The notes under the pieces were generated by a model, which ran no database searches, was not told the origin of the DNA, and saw only the letters and a program-made list of their open reading frames with translations. Positions 58,810 to 64,000 of a stretch of 64,000 bases of DNA are shown in pieces. Position 1 is the stretch's first letter; the number at the start of each line of letters is the position of its first letter. Source of the DNA: Polytrichum commune (lineage: Eukaryota > Streptophyta > Polytrichopsida > Polytrichales > Polytrichaceae); NCBI GenBank assembly GCA_950295325.1, contig OX485803.1, positions 55,753,554 to 55,817,553 of the forward strand, given 5' to 3'. Made by a program: the position numbers and the translations under genes.

Positions 58810-61165
58810 GAGGCCTAATCACAACCTGAGTAACATTTAGCCTAAACTAAATTCAAAATCAAATTTGATTTCAGGCCTAATCACAACCATTCCAATATCT
58901 AATCCAAACTCACATGACACTCAGATCAGATTCAGGCCTAATCACAACCATAGCAACATCTAACCTTACCTCACTTCACACTCACATCAGATTCAGGCCT
59001 AATCACAAGCAGCCCAAATTGTAACCTAACTCACTTCACTCTCAATACAGCCCACTTTAGACCCCCCTCTAGGAAGTCTCTGTACCGAGACACACTGATG
59101 AGAATAATGTTGAGTTTCAAAAATCTTATTTCAGGCCTAATCACAACCTAAGCAACATATATCCCAACCTCACTTCACACTTAAATCAGATTCAAGCCTT
59201 ATCACAACCTTATCAACTTCTAATCTTAACTCACTTCACACTGAATTTAGATTTCAGGCATAATCACAAGCTAAGCAACATATATCCCAAACTTACTTCA
59301 CACTTAGATCTGAGTCAAGCCTAATCACAACCATAGCAACATCTAACCCAATTGATTTCACACTGAATTTAGCCCACTTAAGACCCTTGTCTAGGGTGTC
59401 TCGGGACCGAGACACACTATTTTGAACAAATGTGACTCTCAGAAATTTGATTTCAGGCCTTATATCAGCCTTACCAACTTCACACTTAAATCAGATTTCA
59501 AGCCTAATCACATTATTACCAACATCCAATTCAAACTCACTTCACACTTAAGGTTGATTTCAGGCCTAACAAAAACCTTAACAACATCCTACCAAAATTG
59601 ATTTCACACATAAGTCTGCCCAGTTAAGACCTTGTCTAGGGTGTCTCGGGACCGAGACACACTTAAGCAACATTCAGGCCTAATCACAACCTTATCAACT
59701 TCTATACTTAACTCACTTGACACTGAAATCATAATCATAAGCTTAGCAACATCTAACCTAACTGACTTCACACTTAGATCAGATTCAAGTCTAATCAAAA
59801 CCTTATCAACTTCTAATCTTCACTCACTTCACACTGAATTCAGCCCACTTAAGACCCTTGTCTAGGGTGTCTCGGGACCGAGACACGCTTTTTTGATCAA
59901 AGCTAACTTTCAGATATTTGATTTCAGGCCTTATATCAGCCTTACCAACTTCACACTTAAATCAGATTTCAAGCCTAATCACATTATTACCAACATCCAA
60001 TTCAAACTCACTTCACACTTAAGGTTGATTTCAGGCCTAACAAAAACCTTACCAACATCCTACCCCAACTGATTTCACACATAATTCAGCCCAGTTAAGA
60101 CCTTGTCCAGGGTGTCTCGGGACCGAGACACACTATTTTGAACAATTCAGATTTCAGGCCTAAACACAACCTAAGCAACATATAACCCAAACTCACTTCA
60201 CACTTAAATCAGATTCAGGCCTAATCACAACCTAAGCAACATATAACCCAAAGTCACTTCACACTTAAATCAAATACAGGCCTAATCACAACCTAAGCAA
60301 CATATAACCCAAACTCACTTCACACTTAAATCAGATTCAGGCCTAATCACAACCTTATCAACTTCTAACCTTAACTCACTTGACACTAAAATCTGATTTT
60401 GGGCATAACCATAAGCTTAGCAACATCTAACCCAACTGACTTCACACTTAGATCAGATTCAACCTAATCACAACCATAGCAACATCTAACCCAATTGATT
60501 TCACACTCAATTCATCCCACTTAAGACCCTTGTCGGGACCTAGACACACTTAAGCAACATTCAGGCCTAATCACAACCTTAGCAACTTCTAACCTTAACT
60601 CACTTGACACTGAAATCATAATCATAAGCTTAGCAACATCTCACCCAACTGACTTCACACTTAGATCAGATTCAAGCCTAATCACAACCTTATCAACTTC
60701 TAATCTTAACTCACTTCACACTGAATTCATCCCACTTAAGACCCTTGTCTAGGGTGTCTCGGGACCGAGACACACTTTTTTGAACAAAGCTAACTTTCAG
60801 AAATTTGATTTCAGGCCTTACATCAGCCTTACCAACTTCACACTTAAATCAGATTTCAAGCCTAATCACATTATTACTTACCATCTAATTCAAACTCACT
60901 TCACACTTAAGGTTGATTTCAGGCCTAACAAAAACCTTAACAACATCCTACCAAAACTGATTTCACACATAATTCAGCCCAAGTTAAGACCTTGTCTAGG
61001 GTGTCTCGGGACCGAGACACACTTAAGCAACATTCAGGCCTAATCACAACCTTATCAACTTATAACCTTAACTCACTTGACACTGAAATCATAATCATAA
61101 GCTTAGCAACATCTAACCCAACTGATTTCACACTCACATCAGATTCAGGCCTAATCACAACCTTA
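58810..61165 (+). repeat. Satellite-like array (~60-bp monomers, ~245-bp higher-order units) with 20-bp palindromes
   Basis: The monomer reads roughly TTCAGGCCTAATCACAACCT followed by a CAACATCTAACC...CTCACTTCACAC half. About forty copies are visible over 2.35 kb. A GTGTCTCGGGACCGAGACAC block recurs exactly at 59396, 59641, 59867, 60112, 60754 and 61001, with degraded versions near 59074 and 60524. Most intervals are 226-247 bp, defining a higher-order unit. The array separates the methyltransferase-like pseudogene from the DUF7869-like gene. Confidence 0.93.
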
Positions 61166-61821
61166 ACACTATATTCGTTAATTGGAGACTTTGGAAAGTC
61201 TCAAAATAAATTGGACCCGTAGTTTCGGATGCGAATATTGTGAACGTAGGGAACATGGGGAACAATGGCAACATAATGTTCGAAAGATCCATATGTGATG
61301 AATATATATGTTTCTAAATATAGTAATTATTTGGGGGATAATCAAAACTACGCCAACACAATATTCCAATGTCACAAATTCACAATTATTTTGTATTTTT
61401 GATTTTGTATTGAACAAAATTAACAAATCTATAAATAGCCATCTGATTTTATATCTAGGGACTCTTGGATGCGTATCCCAAACATAACATCTTAGCCAAT
61501 TGTGGGTGAATTGAACGGCACATCCCAAACGCAACAATATTAAAATAATTTGACAGTGTGTATAAGAAATTGCAAATTAGCATCTGCAATATAATTATAT
61601 AGTTTGGACTCCACATCCGTAAACACAAACATATAAAAAACATTTGATAGCGCATGTAAAGTTGGATTCCACATCCGTAAATCAATACAATCATGATATA
61701 TAATTGTAATCTATAAAATTGCTATAAAATGTGTCTAATATAGTATTCGACCCCAATGTCATATATTTCATGAAAAACCAAGACACATTTCAAATAATTG
61801 TGGTCCAATCCTACGTCAATA
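61166..61821. other. AT-rich 3' flank of the DUF7869-like gene
   Basis: No gene. Contains two copies of a TCCACATCCGTAAA phrase (about 61609 and 61668). Confidence 0.5.
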
Positions 61822-64000
61822 TCATTCTCCATCTTCATCTTCAGCTTCATTTCCATTCTCGACATCGTTTTCTGCAGCAACAATACGTGCCAAATTGTCT
61901 TTGGCAAAATCTATATGTTTTTGGGGGATGGTCATTGTCTCTGATTTGGAATCTTTGCGTGGTTTCCAAGCACAAAGTATGGTATCTGTGTTTATCCATA
62001 TTGGTTCGTATGCTGAGTCCATTGTCCATTTGAAACCTTTTTTGGTGTCCCACCCTAAATATCTGCGGAGCACATTTTGATCTTTGGTGCTGGGACGGCA
62101 ATATTCCACCTCAATTTGATGAAAATTTGGGCTAGTTGGAACAAAATTTGGTGATGACAATGCTTTTACCAACCAAATCGGTTTAGGGTGCTCCTCATCT
62201 CTAGGACGTACGAGGATCATATACCCTTCGTAGCAATCAACAGCCACACGAAATGATGGAGCCGGACGATTACGAGCTGGGCCAACATAATGGTCGTCCG
62301 CTGCGAACTCTTCACGAATGTCCCCATTGTCGAAGAACATGGCCTCAGATTCCACGATTGTCACTCGACTTTGTGGCCAAAAATCTTGTGTCAAACATGA
62401 ATGTGTTTCGACATCGGGTGCTAGCAATGCTGAGCGAATGTGATCCCAGTACGTAATCAATGGTTCGTGGGTATCCCGAACACGCCTTGTGATGTCTTCC
62501 TCGCACAATTCTTTCCAATATTGGATGAATCCGGATATACCTTTGATGATTTCTGGTCCATTCCTCATGGGGTTGGGTTTGCAAGGCTTCGGCTCCCCAT
62601 CAGGTAGCATACATTTGCCCTCTTCGTTTTGGCGCCAGATGAGTATCCCTTCCTCTGGACCCCAATCTGGGGAAGTGCACAAAACTTTGAATTGCATGGC
62701 CGGCAGACCATCATCACGCATATAGAATCGGAATTGTTGAGCCTTGGTATGGCCCACTAAGCGGTCACCTCCCTTAAGAATGAATGGTTCGATAAACGAT
62801 TTGAAATCGGGCACTTCTTCAATCAAATGCGGGATGACTGGCACATTATCCAAATCCATGTATGATTTCATGAGAAGAGGAATCGTCGGAAAATCCTCCT
62901 CGTGCAACTTCATACTCCAACGTCCAAATGAAGCGTCAATGTCATCATGCGTGTGGCCAACCATCAAAAAAGACACAAACACTTCTTTGAAAATGTCCTT
63001 GGCTACGAGCAATGACCAAAAACAAAACACGTATCGACATTTGTTGTCTTTGGCACAATTGTCCAGTTGCACATGTAGAGTTGGAGGCAAAGGTTTAGCA
63101 AGAACGGTTTGTTCAGGCGGTTCTTGCAGTGACGATAGACATACTTCTTTCCCCTCTAGTACAGCCTCATAAATCGGTGTTGTTCCACATCCAACAAAAA
63201 AAGCGCGAGAGGATGATGTTGGCGGACTCTCAAGATCTCGTAGAGGTTTTGCAAAAGACCCTACGATATGATTGGCGTCGCCTGGATAGAAATCCAAGCC
63301 ATAATGTGCATACTTGACGTCCACATGGTCATGTGCAATCATACCTGAATTAAGACATACAAATGAGAAGTACATTCCAATATTATATATGATAAGGAAA
63401 TTCAATTTTTTCGCAAGTAGGCCAAGAAAATGAACAAACACTTACGGACGTACATCCGTAACTCTTAACGATGAGTATGTGGGTGCGCAAAAAAAATGTG
63501 AAAACCAACGAACCTGTGACAGATATTGGGAGCTTGAAATATCCATCTGTAGCCTTTATTTTCCGTGCATAACAAGGGCACGCAGTCTTCGCATGGTCCA
63601 TTTTGTCATGAATAATTGTCAAAACCTCATTCGGCCTCATTATCGATAATGCGCGATTCTTGTAGTAGTCTTGACGGTGTGCCTCCTGGTTGTTGACATG
63701 CTCAATGTATTTCCGTTGATGTCTATTGTGCGACTCAGTCCTTATTGGATGTGCATCTCGAAGGCCCTTATATTTCTCACAAGCAGAACACCTAGCAAAC
63801 TTATCCCCAGGCCTCTTCGTAATGTACTCTGCAAATTGTTGATTCTTGATCACACTCAATTTTGACAACGAAATCAGCCCACATCCAGCCTTTTCGCCAA
63901 CCTCATTAACATCCATAAGTATGTTCTTCCATTTTGTCCCTGTAGGCAAAACCATATGGACAACCTTTTCCCCCGACGGCAGAGTCCGTGTCTTGTGTGG
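61822..64000 (-). CDS. DUF7869-like protein, 5' end beyond the window
   Basis: Two exons are visible, 63344-61822 and 64000-63514; the second is open to the window edge, so upstream codons are missing. Over 650 residues are read. N-terminal part: a Cys/His-containing segment (FARCSACEKYK), then LRPNEVLTIIHDKMDHAKTA-like text (here MRPNEVLTIIHDKMDHAKTA), GYFKLPISVTG. After the intron: YAHYGLDFYPGDANHIVGSF, LHVQLDNCAKDNKCRY, VFCFWSLLVA, then VSFLMVGHTHDDIDASFGRW and SMKLHEEDFPTIPLLMKSYM, then a C-terminal half ending in an acidic tail. I associate this with the uncharacterised DUF7869 family, common in lower plants and some animals and often considered transposon-derived. The D in QLDNC and the HTHDDID segment are plausible active-site residues. 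No lesions. The family name is from memory and less certain than the motifs. Confidence 0.7.

Noticed and set aside
58810-61165. CRISPR-like array, because of regular spacing of a 20-bp palindrome
   Set aside because: The spacers are themselves repeated monomers, not unique, and the genome is a plant; it is a satellite.

Overview
The window is nuclear DNA of a land plant. It carries intron-containing genes with GT-AG junctions, plant-type B3 DNA-binding genes, plant orthologues of spliceosome proteins and a heavy load of decayed plant transposons. The amino-acid flavour of the repetitive LRR protein and the DUF7869-like gene at the right edge lean towards a seed-free lineage (moss, lycophyte or fern). 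That is an impression, not something the sequence proves. Coding assignments come from reading translations and splice sites by eye; no database search was run.

Left part (1-15 kb): the 3' end of an SMU2/RED splicing-factor gene, then gene-poor DNA with small transposons. These include a 575-bp TA-flanked TIR element, a truncated PIF/Harbinger transposase, a short hairpin, a 344-bp foldback element and several dispersed repeats. One compact membrane-protein ORF lies at 8.9 kb.

Middle (15-31 kb): a CACTA element end with an intact DUF4216-type ORF, then a broken LRR gene made of 144-bp tandem units. A 1.6-kb element with perfect 23-bp TIRs and a TAA target duplication follows. The complete eight-exon gene for the U11/U12 snRNP 35K protein of the minor spliceosome comes next, with an unusually long charged tail.

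31-43 kb is a B3 cluster: one minus-strand gene with two B3 domains, two plus-strand single-B3 genes, and a B3 remnant. Duplicated non-coding flanks show part of it arose by segmental duplication. A diverged 5S rRNA-like sequence of 119 bp sits inside the cluster.

43-54 kb is transposon territory: a decayed minus-strand CACTA (Tnp2, DUF4218, DUF4216), an unrecognised gene fragment, and a 5'-complete but truncated Ty3/gypsy-like element (LTR, initiator-Met PBS, gag-protease).

54-64 kb is the most unusual part. A decayed minus-strand gene with motifs of an amino-methyltransferase in permuted (motif IV before motif I) order is flanked by two unrelated-looking tandem arrays. Both arrays carry palindromes with the same core, CTCGG-N2-CCGAG. 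On the far side of the larger array lies an open minus-strand DUF7869-like gene that runs off the window. Whether these pieces form one mobile or selfish unit is an inference to be tested.
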